This document shows, in pieces, positions 9,473-19,205 of a stretch of DNA of 64,000 nt. The notes under the pieces were generated by a model. It was not told the origin of the DNA. It saw only the letters and a list, made by a program, of their open reading frames with translations, and searched no databases. A program made the position numbers and the translations under genes. The DNA comes from an uncultured Bacteroidota bacterium (lineage in GTDB: Bacteria; Bacteroidota; Bacteroidia; Flavobacteriales; Flavobacteriaceae), in the NCBI GenBank assembly GCA_902609035.1, contig CACLQG010000001.1, forward strand, positions 1 through 64,000, written 5' to 3'. Position 1 is the first letter of the stretch; each line of letters starts with the position of its first letter.

Positions 9473-9495
9473 ACTTTTATTAAAAAGTAGTTTCC
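9473..9495 (+). terminator. Weak hairpin after lysS
   Basis: ACTTTT (9473-9478) and AAAAGT (9483-9488) form a 6-bp AT-rich stem with an ATTA loop, followed by AGTTTCC. The stem is weak and the T-run short, so this is only a possible terminator. Confidence 0.3.
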
Positions 9496-9767
9496 CTTAA
9501 TTGGATGATCTTAGTATTTCTCTCTTTAACTTAATGTAACTATTGATGCTAAACTTTTTTATTTTTTTGTTTTTATTTTAGATGTCTCTCTGTTAAAATG
9601 GGTTGACTTACTTTTTTTTAAATCAAGAATATTTAATTGATCGAAATCGCATAAAATTGCATGGTTTCTTAAACAATTATTCTTAATTAATTATTTATAA
9701 ATTCTACAATATTGACTATTTTAAAATAAAATTATCATTTTTTAGTTAATTTTAAAAATATACAGAA
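9496..9767. other. AT-rich intergenic region before sulfatase 1
   Basis: Very AT-rich stretch with long T and A runs. No open frame with coding character, no RNA-like secondary structure and no clear TTG/TAxxTTTG pair was seen. It presumably holds the promoter of the sulfatase that starts at 9768. Confidence 0.5.
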
Positions 9768-11117
9768 ATGTATAATAACATTATAAGATTGGGAATTATC
9801 TGCTTGATAGGACTTTTATTATCATGTGATCCTGAAAAACAAAACGAGAATCACCCCAATATCATCATTGTATTTACCGATGATATGGGATATGGAGATT
9901 TAAGTAGCTACGGACATCCCAACATAAAAACAACCCAACTTGATAAAATGGCTGATGAGGGAATTCGTTTTACCTCTTTCTATGCAGCTGCATCGGTGTG
10001 TTCCCCCTCAAGGGCTGCCCTTTTAACCGGTCGATACCCCATTAGAAATGTACCTAATAATTTTGGGCCTGAATCAAAAAATGGCCTGCCAGTCAATGAG
10101 ATTACTATCGCACAAATTCTTAAAAATGAAGGTTACAATACAATGGCGATTGGAAAGTGGCACCTCGGGCATCAACCCGAATATTTACCTACCGCAAGAG
10201 GTTTTGATTTTTTCTATGGATTGCCCTATAGTAATGATATGATACTTCCATGGTGTCCATGGTTGACAGAAGATGATAAACTGTTTATCTATGAAGATTC
10301 CAATGCCGTTGAAGAAATAGGTTTTGATCAAGAAAATTTAACGATTAACTATACCAAGAAGGCTACTGAATTTATTATTGATCATCAAGACAAACCTTTT
10401 TTCCTCTACATAGCACATAGCATGCCTCACTTGCCAATCAGTACTTCGGAGGAGTTTATAGGAAAATCCAAAGGGGGCTTGTATGGAGATGTTATTGAAA
10501 CAATTGATTGGAGCATGGGAGATATTTTTCAGACCCTAAAAGAAACGGGGCTGGATGATAATACAATCGTTATTTTCACGAGTGATAACGGTCCATGGAA
10601 GAATTTACCTGATAGAATGCTACAACAAGGAGTAAAGGAAACCCATGCTGGAAGCACGGGATTACTTAAAGGATCAAAAAACACATCCTATGAAGGTGGA
10701 TTTAGAGTTCCTGCCATCATTAGATGGCCTAAAAGAATCCCAGAAGGAATCGTTTCACGAGAGTTGGCCAATACTATGGATTTGTTTACTACATTGATTA
10801 AATTGGCAGGAGCAGAAATACCCGATGATAGAGTGATTGATGGGAGGAATATTCACAACTTACTGAAAGGGGAAAACGTTGCTTCACCTGCGCCTTTTTT
10901 CTATTGTAGAGGCGTCAACCTAGACGCTGTTAGGAAAGGGAAATGGAAATTGCGCCATAGCAAGGATAAAGGATTTGAATTATATGATTTGGATATAGAC
11001 CCCAGTGAAATTTATAATCTTAAAGAATCAAACCAAGAAATTGTAAAGGAAATGCATAAAGAAATGAAGCGTTTTTCTAAAGAAACCGGTGCAAAGCTTT
11101 TACCGATTAAAGAATAA
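9768..11117 (+). CDS. Sulfatase (S1 family), lipoprotein
   Basis: Type I sulfatase predicted to hydrolyse sulfate esters on glycans at the cell surface or in the periplasm. The signal ends in IGLLLSC, so the mature protein is probably lipid-anchored. Active-site landmarks are intact: the calcium-binding DD in IVFTDDMGYGD, the formylglycine motif C-S-P-S-R at Cys78 followed by AALLTGR, GKWHLGH, SMPHLP, TSDNGP and KNTSYEGGFRVP. The 449-residue length is normal for arylsulfatase A-like proteins. It stands alone between lysS and hemL, with an AT-rich leader and apparent gene debris downstream. Cys78 needs maturation by a formylglycine-generating enzyme or anSME; neither is in the window. The substrate is unknown. 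Confidence 0.93.
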   Translation: MYNNIIRLGIICLIGLLLSCDPEKQNENHPNIIIVFTDDMGYGDLSSYGHPNIKTTQLDKMADEGIRFTSFYAAASVCSPSRAALLTGRYPIRNVPNNFGPESKNGLPVNEITIAQILKNEGYNTMAIGKWHLGHQPEYLPTARGFDFFYGLPYSNDMILPWCPWLTEDDKLFIYEDSNAVEEIGFDQENLTINYTKKATEFIIDHQDKPFFLYIAHSMPHLPISTSEEFIGKSKGGLYGDVIETIDWSMGDIFQTLKETGLDDNTIVIFTSDNGPWKNLPDRMLQQGVKETHAGSTGLLKGSKNTSYEGGFRVPAIIRWPKRIPEGIVSRELANTMDLFTTLIKLAGAEIPDDRVIDGRNIHNLLKGENVASPAPFFYCRGVNLDAVRKGKWKLRHSKDKGFELYDLDIDPSEIYNLKESNQEIVKEMHKEMKRFSKETGAKLLPIKE

Positions 11118-11310
11118 TTATTTAACAAACTTAACAACCCTATTAGACAATATATCGCACTACTGTTCTTCACCCTTATCCATTCCTCTTGTAATGATAG
11201 AGCCATTAAGAAAGTCTATTGAACTCAAACATTTGCCAGTAGATTGGAATGACATTTAATTTGTTTTGAGGACGGTCTGTCCAAAATTATAACCTTGGCG
11301 ATACTCGAAA
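11118..11310 (+). pseudogene. Possible remnant of a second lipoprotein sulfatase
   Basis: In frame with and directly after the sulfatase stop, the translation reads a lipoprotein-like signal (RQYIALLFFTLIHSSC from about 11145) followed by NDRAIKK and a stop at about 11220, with no ATG, GTG or TTG start. About 70 bases further, Q-N-Y-N-L-G-D-T-R-K-E then stop (about 11280-11313) resembles the tail motif common at sulfatase C-termini (L-Y-N-L-x-x-D-x-x-E). One reading is a sulfatase gene reduced to its two ends by internal deletion. The evidence is short stretches only, so chance is not excluded. Confidence 0.3.
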
Positions 11311-11378
11311 AGAATAAAAATTCCAATTCTCTCTTTATACCCCTAGATTGATCTAAGTGATATGATTAGAAAATTATA

Positions 11379-12665
11379 TCAAAAGGTTGCCAAGTATTCT
11401 TGAAAAGCGTTGAGGGTAAAATCTATATCATTTTCTGAAAGGGCATCATTGAGGAAATAACTTTCAAAAGCACTAGGGGGCAGATATACTCCCCGATCCA
11501 GCATGGCGTGGAAGTAATTTTTAAAATAATCGTTATTACCCAAGGCTGCGGTTTGAAAATCTACTACTGGTTTTTCTGTAAAATGCAGTGAGAGCATGGA
11601 CCCATAGCGGTTGATTTGATAGGGTATGCCTTTTTTGTCCAAGAGTTGGGCCATGCCTTTGTGCAATGTTTTGGTCTTATTTTTTAAGCTTGTAAAAACT
11701 TCGGGGTGGTCATTGAGGTGCGAGAGCATGGCATAGCCCGCAGCCATGGCGAGAGGGTTGCCACTTAAGGTTCCCGCCTGATAAACTGGTCCCTCTGGGG
11801 CCAAAAATCCCATGATTTCTTCCCTTGCAGCAAAAGCACCTACGGGCAATCCTCCACCTAAAACTTTACCGTATGTCACGATGTCCGCAGCGATCCCTAA
11901 GGTTTCTTGGGCACCTCCCCTGGCCAATCGAAAGCCTGTCATCACCTCATCAAAAATCAATACGGATTGGTGCTCATCACAAAGTTTTCGCAAGCCCTCT
12001 ATAAATCCTGCAATTGGAGGAATACAGCCCATATTTCCTGCAACTGGCTCAATGATTATGGCGGCGATTTGTTCGGGGTTTTTTTCAAAATGTTGGCTTA
12101 CACTTTCCAAATTATTGTATTGCGCCAATATGGTGTCTTTGGCGGTTCCTTGGGTAACTCCTGGACTGTTGGGGACTCCAAGGGTGACAGCACCACTACC
12201 GGCTTGTATCAAAAATGAGTCGGAATGACCATGGTAACAGCCTGCAAATTTGATTATTTTTTCTCTGTTGCTGTACCCTCTTGCCAGCCTTATAGCACTC
12301 ATACAAGCTTCAGTACCTGAATTGACCATTCTGATTTTATCAATATTGGGTGCCATTTGTACTACCAATTGAGCGATTTGGGTTTCCAACTCGGTAGGCA
12401 TACCGTAGGAGGTACCTCTATCAGATCGTTCTTTTAATGCCTCAATTACGGGCTCAAAGGCATGGCCTAAAATCATAGGACCCCAACTAGAGATGAAGTC
12501 GATGAATTGGTTTCCATCATAATCATAGAGGTAAGGACCTTTCGCTTTTTGGACAAATATGGGGGTTCCGCCTACTGCCTGAAAGGCACGAACGGGGGAG
12601 TTGACCCCGCCAGGGATGAACTTTTGAGCGGACTGAAATAAGACACTGCTTCTTTTGTATCGCAT
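11379..12665 (-). CDS. hemL: Glutamate-1-semialdehyde 2,1-aminomutase
   Basis: PLP enzyme that converts glutamate-1-semialdehyde to 5-aminolevulinate, the C5 route to haem. The 428-residue protein carries [11 protein letters not shown] near the N-terminus, the [19 protein letters not shown] phosphate-binding region, [10 protein letters not shown], the DEVMTGFR block, and the PLP lysine in [15 protein letters not shown]. It begins two bases after the stop of the glucosaminidase gene, so the ACC-deaminase-like gene, the glucosaminidase and hemL form a tight minus-strand operon. No disruption is visible. Confidence 0.97.
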   Translation of the reverse strand: MRYKRSSVLFQSAQKFIPGGVNSPVRAFQAVGGTPIFVQKAKGPYLYDYDGNQFIDFISSWGPMILGHAFEPVIEALKERSDRGTSYGMPTELETQIAQLVVQMAPNIDKIRMVNSGTEACMSAIRLARGYSNREKIIKFAGCYHGHSDSFLIQAGSGAVTLGVPNSPGVTQGTAKDTILAQYNNLESVSQHFEKNPEQIAAIIIEPVAGNMGCIPPIAGFIEGLRKLCDEHQSVLIFDEVMTGFRLARGGAQETLGIAADIVTYGKVLGGGLPVGAFAAREEIMGFLAPEGPVYQAGTLSGNPLAMAAGYAMLSHLNDHPEVFTSLKNKTKTLHKGMAQLLDKKGIPYQINRYGSMLSLHFTEKPVVDFQTAALGNNDYFKNYFHAMLDRGVYLPPSAFESYFLNDALSENDIDFTLNAFQEYLATF

Positions 12666-12667
12666 GA

Positions 12668-13492
12668 TTATTTTACTTGGGGAATAATTAAGTTTTGACC
12701 TAAAAATATGGTGTTATTTGTAATTTCATTTTCTTGTGCAAGGCGTTGTAAATCGACTTGATATTTTTTGGAAATGGAGTAAAGGGTATCGCCTTTTTGT
12801 ACCTGATGAATTATGTTTTCAGGGGAGGTTTTTTGTGTAAGCTGTTCTTTATTGGCCTTTCTTTTCTTGAGATCGTAACGATCTAAACGGTAGCGTTCAA
12901 TTAGACTGATGAGCTTGTCAGGGTATTTAGGGTCGGTAGCGTAGCCTGCTTTTTTGAGTCCTTTGGCCCAAGCTTTATAATCGTTTTTTTTATATTCGAA
13001 AAGAAAATCGTAACGAGAACGCCTAGTTAAAAAGAGGGAGTGATCTCTGTAGGAGGTCCTGGGATTTTTGTAAACCCTAAAACACTCACCTTTTTTGTCA
13101 TCGTCGTGGTAAATCCTTTTGCCTCTCCATTCATTATGACATTTAATCCCAAAATGGTTATTGGCCTGAGTCGCTAATCGGCTATCGCCCATTCCCGACT
13201 CCAATATACCTTGCGCCAAGGTAATGCTAGCAGGAATGCCATATGAATTCATCTCCTGCTGAGCAACTTCTGCATATGTGTTAACATAGCGGTCCACACG
13301 CTCGGCGACGGAGAGTTTTTTAGAGGCTTTTACAGGTTTGATCTCTGTTTTCATAGTTTTAACTTTTATTCTCTCGGACCCTTTTACCGTTGATCTGAAT
13401 GAATTAATTTTTACTTTTTTGGCACTACCACAACTATTAATAAGAAGAAATAATGACAATAAAAAAAATATCAAATAGTTATTTTGTAACAT
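12668..13492 (-). CDS. Glucosaminidase with LysM domain, lipoprotein
   Basis: Predicted peptidoglycan hydrolase (GH73-like N-acetylglucosaminidase). The 274-residue product starts with a lipoprotein signal ending in LLINSC. The glucosaminidase domain spans about residues 70-215 and contains the presumed catalytic Glu in [11 protein letters not shown] and the [12 protein letters not shown] block. A LysM peptidoglycan-binding domain ([16 protein letters not shown] ... GQNLIIPQ) closes the protein. I chose ATG 13492 since the longer frame from 13579 adds a charged, unconserved leader lying inside the upstream gene. The start overlaps the end of the ACC-deaminase-like gene by 22 bases, pointing to translational coupling; hemL follows after two bases. 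Confidence 0.9.
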   Translation of the reverse strand: MLQNNYLIFFLLSLFLLINSCGSAKKVKINSFRSTVKGSERIKVKTMKTEIKPVKASKKLSVAERVDRYVNTYAEVAQQEMNSYGIPASITLAQGILESGMGDSRLATQANNHFGIKCHNEWRGKRIYHDDDKKGECFRVYKNPRTSYRDHSLFLTRRSRYDFLFEYKKNDYKAWAKGLKKAGYATDPKYPDKLISLIERYRLDRYDLKKRKANKEQLTQKTSPENIIHQVQKGDTLYSISKKYQVDLQRLAQENEITNNTIFLGQNLIIPQVK

Positions 13493-14373
13493 TTTTTTTT
13501 GGATAGTTTTAGGTTCATGCCCTCGATACCTTGGAGTCCTCCTGTGTGGACGACCAATATCTTTTTTGCTGTGAGCCATTTCTTATTTTTTATCATATCA
13601 AAAATACCAAAAAGGAGCTTTCCAGTGTAGACAGGGTCCAATGGAGTTTTAAAATTTTTATTAAATGTATTGATGAAATCTATCAGTTCTGGAGTGATCT
13701 TAGCATAACCACCAAAGGTGTAATCGTTATTTAGGGTCCAATTCTCTTTAGTAGTCCATTTTTTAATATCGTATCTAATATTTAAATTTTTTAAAGCAGT
13801 AAAACCAATCACCTCTTGATGAGGTAAAGCACTTTCGATCAATCCAGCCAGTGTCCCGCCAGTACCAATACTACAGGCTATGATGTCGAAATCTACATCT
13901 TCTTTCGTAAGTATTTCCTTACAACCTTTAACAGCGAGTGAATTGGTTCCCCCCTCAGGCAGGAGATAAAAATCACCCCACTTTTTTTTGAGGGAGAGTC
14001 TCCAACTGGGCTTATCTTTTTGGCGGTATTCAGCTCTAGAAATAGGAAATAAGGTCATACCTTGTTCCTTGCAAAATTGCATAGTGGGATTCATTGATCG
14101 CTCCTCATCTCCCCTAACCATTCCAATGGTTTTGTATCTCATAATCTTACCAATAGCTGCGGTGGCAGCCAGGTGATTGGAATATGGTCCACCAAAAGTC
14201 AATAGAGTATGTTGCCCCTCTTGCTTTGCTTGTTTCAAATTGTACTTTAGTTTTCGGAATTTATTGCCCGAGATTGTGGGGTGTAATTGGTCTTCTCTTT
14301 TTAAGGTTATTTGAAATCCATTGATAGAGGTGAGAAATTGATTGACGGAATTTTGACTTTTAAACAGGTACAT
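13471..14373 (-). CDS. ACC deaminase / D-cysteine desulfhydrase family PLP enzyme
   Basis: 300-residue fold-type II PLP enzyme. The PLP lysine sits in SGNKFRKLKYNL, the substrate loop in LTFGGPYSNHLAATA, and the phosphate-binding Gly/Thr run in CSIGTGGTLAGL. Members either deaminate 1-aminocyclopropane-1-carboxylate to 2-oxobutyrate or desulfurate D-cysteine; the sequence alone does not separate these, and D-cysteine desulfhydrase activity is the commoner true function in bacteria outside plants. It is the first gene of a three-gene minus-strand unit with the glucosaminidase (22-base overlap) and hemL. Confidence 0.88.
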   Translation of the reverse strand: MYLFKSQNSVNQFLTSINGFQITLKREDQLHPTISGNKFRKLKYNLKQAKQEGQHTLLTFGGPYSNHLAATAAIGKIMRYKTIGMVRGDEERSMNPTMQFCKEQGMTLFPISRAEYRQKDKPSWRLSLKKKWGDFYLLPEGGTNSLAVKGCKEILTKEDVDFDIIACSIGTGGTLAGLIESALPHQEVIGFTALKNLNIRYDIKKWTTKENWTLNNDYTFGGYAKITPELIDFINTFNKNFKTPLDPVYTGKLLFGIFDMIKNKKWLTAKKILVVHTGGLQGIEGMNLKLSKKKCYKITI

Positions 14374-14427
14374 AATGTTATAAAATGAAAGGATAAATTT
14401 AAAAATAACTAACTTTAAAGTTTAGAT

Positions 14428-14583
14428 ATGGAGTCTGATTTACCTCTTAAAGAAGAATACTTTTATTTGTCCCCAGAGGGATATAGAGTCTTTACCGAAA
14501 AATACCACTTGAAAAGGGGGTATTGTTGCCGGAGCAACTGCCGACACTGCCCTTATGACTTTGACCCCAGAACTGGGAGATAA
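14428..14583 (+). CDS. Small Cys-rich protein, DUF5522-like
   Basis: A 51-codon frame from ATG 14428 to TAA 14583 encodes a peptide with the pattern V-F-T-E-K-Y-H-L-K-R-G-Y-C-C followed by C-R-H-C-P-Y. This is the core of a short Bacteroidota family I know as DUF5522. Four Cys and two nearby His suggest metal binding (zinc or iron), which is inference. The frame is intact, sits between divergent genes where a small gene fits, and precedes the DUF4136 lipoprotein gene by 40 bases on the same strand. Function unknown. Confidence 0.8.
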   Translation: MESDLPLKEEYFYLSPEGYRVFTEKYHLKRGYCCRSNCRHCPYDFDPRTGR

Positions 14584-14623
14584 TTTCGGCACAGTTTTTG
14601 TTTTTATATTATAAAAAATCACC

Positions 14624-15145
14624 ATGAAGAATATTTACCTGCTTTTGCTGACGATTACTATTGTGGGATGTAGTTCCATTAGCGTTTTTACAGACCATGA
14701 CTCGGGAGTTGATTTTACGAAATACAATAGTTTTGCTTACTTTAAACCCGGAATTGATAAGGTTGAAATTTCAGACCTGGATAAGCGACGCATTTTAAAA
14801 GCAATTGATCTTCAATTGGCCGAAAAATCAATGTTGAAATCTGATATGCCAGATTTACTGGTCAGCATCAATACTACTGCCAAGGAAAAAATTTATGTAA
14901 ACACCAACTATGGTGCTTGGGGCTGGGGATGGAATCCGTGGATTTGGAGCCCTAACCAAAATATGGTTTCAAGCAGAACCGAAGGGGTGCTTTATATTGA
15001 TATAATTGATGCCAAAACGAAACAATTGGTTTGGCAAGGTAAAGGGAAAGGGGGTATAAGTGAATATTCCAAAAACCGCGATGAGAGAATTGGTATATTT
15101 GTTGCTGAAATTCTAAAAAAATTTCCTCCCGATTCAGCGCTCTAA
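14624..15145 (+). CDS. DUF4136 family lipoprotein
   Basis: 173-residue lipoprotein with signal ending in TITIVGC. The DUF4136 pattern is visible: [13 protein letters not shown] near residue 28, a central D-L-L-V-S-I-N strand, a Trp/Gly-rich linker ([10 protein letters not shown]), then [10 protein letters not shown] and L-V-W-Q-G-K-G. Members are exported proteins of unknown function, common in Bacteroidota and Proteobacteria. The 3' end overlaps the convergent alaS stop by four bases. It may be cotranscribed with the small Cys-rich gene just upstream. Confidence 0.88.
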   Translation: MKNIYLLLLTITIVGCSSISVFTDHDSGVDFTKYNSFAYFKPGIDKVEISDLDKRRILKAIDLQLAEKSMLKSDMPDLLVSINTTAKEKIYVNTNYGAWGWGWNPWIWSPNQNMVSSRTEGVLYIDIIDAKTKQLVWQGKGKGGISEYSKNRDERIGIFVAEILKKFPPDSAL

Positions 15146-17757
15146 GATGGAATTAAATCCTTAGCAGCTGTTAAAGCTTGGGGAATCCCAGCAGGGTTTT
15201 TACCTCCTGCTGTAGCGAAGAAAGGCTGTCCCCCACCGCCTCCTTGAATATATTGACTCAGTGCTCTGACTACTTTTCCAGCATCCAGTGATTTTTCGCT
15301 AACCAGTGGTTTTGAGATATAACAAATGAGTAAGGGCTTTTGTCCTTTGGTGGAACCTAATACCAAAAATAGATTATTTAGATTTCTACCCATTTCAAAG
15401 GCGAGGTCTTTGATGGATTGGGCGTCTAGGTCAACAGCTTTGGCTAAAAAAGCGATACCATTAATTGTTTGTATCTCAGCTTGCGCCTCTTTGGCCAAAA
15501 TTTGGTTCTTGATTTTTTTTAGGTCGTTGAGTTCTTTTTTGAGGCTTATGTTTTCGTTTTGTAATTGGGTGACTGCTTTAGTTAAATTCTGTGGATTCTT
15601 GAACAGATCTTTGACGTGCTGTAATAGCTGATCTTGATCTTTAAAATAGTTGATCGCAGTCTCTCCCGTAATGGCTTCGATTCTCCTAATTCCAGCCGCA
15701 ACTGCAGTCTCAGTAATGATCTTAAAGTGCCAAATATCGGATGTATTTTCTACATGGGTTCCTCCACAGAGTTCTATGGATTGACCGAAACGAATGGTTC
15801 TTACAGTATCTCCATATTTTTCTCCAAAAAGTGCTATTGCACCATCGGAAAGGGCATGATCAATTGGTACATTTCTGTTTTCCTTTAAAGGGATTTGTTC
15901 TTTGATACGGGCATTGACGAATTGTTCAATTGAGAGCAACTCCTGTCGAGTGAGCTTGGCAAAATGTGAAAAGTCAAAACGGAACATACCCGAATGCACC
16001 ATAGACCCTTTTTGTTCCACGTGGGTTCCCAAAATAGACCGCAGCGCTTGGTGCATGAGGTGTGTAGCCGTGTGGTTACAGGCGGTTTTAAACCGTTGAC
16101 TTTCATCCACTTCTGCATTGAATTTAGCATTGATGTCTACAGGTAGGGTTTTGGAGTAGTGTAGAATTAGGTCATTTTCCTTTTTGGTGTTAACTATATA
16201 GTGGATGGCTCCATTAGGCACTTGGAGATAGCCTTTGTCTCCTACTTGTCCTCCACTTTCAGGATAGAAGGGGGTGATGTTGAAGACCAGTTGAAAAAAA
16301 TCACCTTCTTTTTTGGAGGTAACTTTTCGGTATTTGGTAATGATTACAGGGGTTGACAACAGATCATAGCCTACAAACTCTTCTTCATCGTCGGCTTTGA
16401 TGATTTGCCAATCGTGAGTAACTGATTCGGAAGCGGCTCGTGAGCGTTCTTTTTGTTTTGTCATCTGAATATCAAATCCTGCTTCATCTATTAGGTATCC
16501 TTGTTCTCTGGCAATCAGCGCAGTAAGGTCCAAAGGAAAACCAAAGGTGTCGTATAGCTCAAATGCTTTGGCTCCACTTACGGTTTTGTCTTTGGAAACG
16601 GACAAAACAGAATCCATTAATGTAAGCCCTTGGTCTAAGGTCTTGAGGAAAGATGTTTCTTCCTCTCGTATAACATTGGCAGAAATTCTTTTTTGTTTAT
16701 CGAGCTCGGGAAAAACGGATTTCAGTTGGTTGTTAAGGGTATTGACCAAATGATAGATAAAGGGATCCTTTTGATTGAGAAAAGTGAATCCATAGCGAAT
16801 GGCTCTTCTGAGAATTCTTCTAATGACATAACCCGCCCCAGTATTAGAGGGCAATTGCCCATCGGTAATAGCAATGTATACCGTTCTAATGTGATCGGCA
16901 ATAACTCTGATAGCACGATCTGTATTTTCGTCCTCTCCATAATTATAGGAAGTGAGGGTTTCTATCTCCTTGATTAAAGGGGTAAAAACATCACTGTCGT
17001 AGTTAGAGGTTTTGTCTTGTAATACCATACAGAGCCTTTCAAAGCCCATTCCAGTATCTACATGTTTTTGAGGCAAAGATTCTAGAATGCCATCTGCTTT
17101 TCTGTTGAATTCAATGAATACAAGATTCCACAATTCGATGACTTGGGGGTGATCTTTGTTCACCAAATCTTTTCCTGGGATTTTGGCTTTTTCTTCCACA
17201 CTTCTGAGATCAACATGGATTTCGGAGCAGGGTCCACATGGGCCTTGATCTCCCATCTCCCAGAAGTTGTCTTTTTTGTTTCCAAGCAATAACCTTTCCT
17301 CATCTATTAAAGTTTTCCAATAATCGCAGGCTTCGGTATCTTTTTGGAGGTTTTCGTCTTTGTCCCCTTCGAAAATAGTGACATAAATTTTATCGGGATC
17401 GATTTTATAGACTTCTGTCATCAACTCCCATGCCCATTCGATGGCTTCTTTTTTGAAGTAATCTCCAAAACTCCAGTTGCCCAACATCTCAAAAAAAGTA
17501 TGGTGGTAAGTATCAATTCCTACTTCCTCTAGGTCGTTATGTTTTCCAGAGACCCTGAGGCACTTCTGGGTATCTGCCACCCTATTCTTCTTGGGTTTTT
17601 GATGTCCCAAAAAGTAAGGTTTGAATTGATTCATTCCCGCATTAGCGAACATCAAGGTAGGATCGTCTTTTATGACCATTGGAGCTGATGGTACAATAGC
17701 GTGACCTTTGGACTCAAAAAATTCAAGAAACTGTCTTCTGACTTCAGCGGATTTCAT
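15142..17757 (-). CDS. alaS: Alanyl-tRNA synthetase
   Basis: Charges tRNA-Ala and edits mis-activated Ser/Gly in the cytoplasm. The 871-residue protein has the full architecture: class II catalytic core ([20 protein letters not shown], then the [18 protein letters not shown] block), the tRNA-recognition middle region, the editing domain with zinc-binding HxxxH ([10 protein letters not shown]) and the C-x3-H cluster in [11 protein letters not shown], a coiled-coil linker, and the Gly-rich C-Ala domain ([15 protein letters not shown]). No truncation. It faces the M23 peptidase gene across a 141-base divergent gap with a plausible -7 element. Confidence 0.98.
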   Translation of the reverse strand: MKSAEVRRQFLEFFESKGHAIVPSAPMVIKDDPTLMFANAGMNQFKPYFLGHQKPKKNRVADTQKCLRVSGKHNDLEEVGIDTYHHTFFEMLGNWSFGDYFKKEAIEWAWELMTEVYKIDPDKIYVTIFEGDKDENLQKDTEACDYWKTLIDEERLLLGNKKDNFWEMGDQGPCGPCSEIHVDLRSVEEKAKIPGKDLVNKDHPQVIELWNLVFIEFNRKADGILESLPQKHVDTGMGFERLCMVLQDKTSNYDSDVFTPLIKEIETLTSYNYGEDENTDRAIRVIADHIRTVYIAITDGQLPSNTGAGYVIRRILRRAIRYGFTFLNQKDPFIYHLVNTLNNQLKSVFPELDKQKRISANVIREEETSFLKTLDQGLTLMDSVLSVSKDKTVSGAKAFELYDTFGFPLDLTALIAREQGYLIDEAGFDIQMTKQKERSRAASESVTHDWQIIKADDEEEFVGYDLLSTPVIITKYRKVTSKKEGDFFQLVFNITPFYPESGGQVGDKGYLQVPNGAIHYIVNTKKENDLILHYSKTLPVDINAKFNAEVDESQRFKTACNHTATHLMHQALRSILGTHVEQKGSMVHSGMFRFDFSHFAKLTRQELLSIEQFVNARIKEQIPLKENRNVPIDHALSDGAIALFGEKYGDTVRTIRFGQSIELCGGTHVENTSDIWHFKIITETAVAAGIRRIEAITGETAINYFKDQDQLLQHVKDLFKNPQNLTKAVTQLQNENISLKKELNDLKKIKNQILAKEAQAEIQTINGIAFLAKAVDLDAQSIKDLAFEMGRNLNNLFLVLGSTKGQKPLLICYISKPLVSEKSLDAGKVVRALSQYIQGGGGGQPFFATAGGKNPAGIPQALTAAKDLIPS

Positions 17758-17785
17758 AGTGGGTTTTTGATATTTAAAAGCGGTA

Positions 17786-17793
17786 CAAATATA
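17786..17793 (-). promoter_or_regulatory. Candidate alaS -7 element
   Basis: The complement reads TATATTTG, a perfect TAxxTTTG match, 28 bases before the alaS ATG. The -33 region is not a clean TTG (TTCAC lies slightly farther than the usual spacing), so support is partial. Confidence 0.4.
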
Positions 17794-17898
17794 GTTTTTT
17801 AGATCGATAGCTGTTGTGAATAATGAGGGAGTGATGATGATTTATATAATTTGTATATTTACAATATTTTAAAACCTTCACTAGGTTTATAGCTTTCT

Positions 17899-18876
17899 AT
17901 GGCGAAATTAAAATATTTTTACGATAAGGAGTCTCTTTCCTTCCGTCCTGTTAAGACCACCTGGTATTCTGGTATTTCGGGAGTAGTATTATTTATTCTC
18001 TCTACGATTTTTTTCGGGGTTTTGGCTTTGTTTGTTCTTTTAAACACCGACACACTAAATACACCCAACGAATTGCTTCAAGCTAGGGAAATAGAAAATT
18101 TTAAGTTTCAATATGAGTTATTGAATAAAAAACTTGAAAATATTGAAGAAGTAATGGCCAACGTTGCCGATCGTGATAATAATCTTTATCGTGTATATTT
18201 TGAGGCCAGCCCTATTCCAGAGGAACAGAGAAAAATGGGATTTGGAGGGGTAAACCGCTACGATGAATTGGAAGGTTATGAAAATTCCAAATTGATTATC
18301 AATACCACGAAGCGATTGGAAGTTTTGACCAAACAGGTGGTGGTTCAGTCGCGTTCGCTAGAAGAGTTGGAAAGCATCGCAAAAAACAAAGAAGACCTTT
18401 TGAGTGCCATGCCTTCAATCCAGCCGATTCATAAAAACGATCTTAAAAGAATTGCTTCTGGTTTTGGTTACAGAAGGGATCCTTTTACTAAAAAAAGAAG
18501 GTTTCATCAAGGAATGGATTTCACTGCGCCTCGTGGCACTCCAGTTTATGCTTCGGGCAATGGCGTTGTGGGTCGAGCTGACAACAGAGCGTCAGGTTAT
18601 GGTAAACACGTTAGAATTGACCATGGATTTGGTTACGTAAGCTTGTATGCACATTTGAATAAATACAATGTTAAAAGAAGACAAAAAGTAAAGCGAGGTG
18701 ACATTATTGGATATGTCGGCAGCACGGGACGATCGGTTGGTCCTCATCTACACTACGAAATATTTAAAGATGGGAAAAGGGTAAATCCCTTGAATTACTA
18801 CTCCGGTAATTTGACAGCTGAGGAGTTTGATATTATGCTGAATTTAGCCAGTCAAGAGAACCAATCTATGGACTGA
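17899..18876 (+). CDS. M23 family metallopeptidase (LytM-type), membrane-anchored
   Basis: 325 residues: a short cytosolic N-terminus, one membrane segment (FILSTIFFGVLALFVLL, about residues 32-50), a coiled-coil stem (about 65-170), and a C-terminal M23 peptidase domain. Zinc ligands appear intact: His and Asp in HQGMDFTAPRGTPVYA and the HxH in PHLHYEIFKDG. This suggests active cleavage of peptidoglycan cross-bridges rather than a degenerate EnvC/NlpD-type activator. Its TGA stop overlaps the ATG of the MerR regulator gene (TGATG), so the two are translationally coupled. Confidence 0.93.
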   Translation: MAKLKYFYDKESLSFRPVKTTWYSGISGVVLFILSTIFFGVLALFVLLNTDTLNTPNELLQAREIENFKFQYELLNKKLENIEEVMANVADRDNNLYRVYFEASPIPEEQRKMGFGGVNRYDELEGYENSKLIINTTKRLEVLTKQVVVQSRSLEELESIAKNKEDLLSAMPSIQPIHKNDLKRIASGFGYRRDPFTKKRRFHQGMDFTAPRGTPVYASGNGVVGRADNRASGYGKHVRIDHGFGYVSLYAHLNKYNVKRRQKVKRGDIIGYVGSTGRSVGPHLHYEIFKDGKRVNPLNYYSGNLTAEEFDIMLNLASQENQSMD

Positions 18877-19205
18877 TGCATATCAATCTCCCTGAAAAAA
18901 GATACTATAGTATAGGAGAAATTGCTAAAGCTCTCAATGTAAATACTTCTCTTCTCAGATTCTGGGAAAAGGAGTTTAAAGAAATCCAGCCTAAAAAAAA
19001 ACAAGGGGGAGCCCGAAAGTATACTCCTGAGGATGTGACCAACATCCAAAAAGTTTATCATCTGCTCAAGGAAAAAGGCTTGACTATAGAGGGTGCTAAA
19101 AAGCAACTCAAGCGAAAAAACCTTTCCGAGGATGGCAATCTTACAGTCATTCAAAAGCTAGAGCAACTTAAGTCCGATTTGGCTCATCTAATAGAAAATC
19201 TCTGA
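18876..19205 (+). CDS. MerR family transcriptional regulator
   Basis: 109-residue DNA-binding protein. The N-terminus YYSIGEIAKALNVNTSLLRFWEKEF is a typical MerR helix-turn-helix, followed by the wing (KKKQGGARKYTPEDV) and a helical tail ending in EQLKSDLAHLIENL, likely a dimerisation coiled coil. There are no effector-binding Cys residues and no C-terminal sensor domain, so it is the short, sensorless kind common in flavobacteria beside an M23 peptidase gene. It overlaps the peptidase stop and its own stop abuts the convergent der stop. Targets unknown. Confidence 0.9.
   Translation: MHINLPEKRYYSIGEIAKALNVNTSLLRFWEKEFKEIQPKKKQGGARKYTPEDVTNIQKVYHLLKEKGLTIEGAKKQLKRKNLSEDGNLTVIQKLEQLKSDLAHLIENL

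Noticed and set aside
11812..12228. A 138-codon open frame opposite hemL.
   Set aside because: It lies entirely antisense to a strongly conserved enzyme gene and its translation has no recognisable features. Similar frames inside alaS, topA and GH78 were dropped for the same reason.
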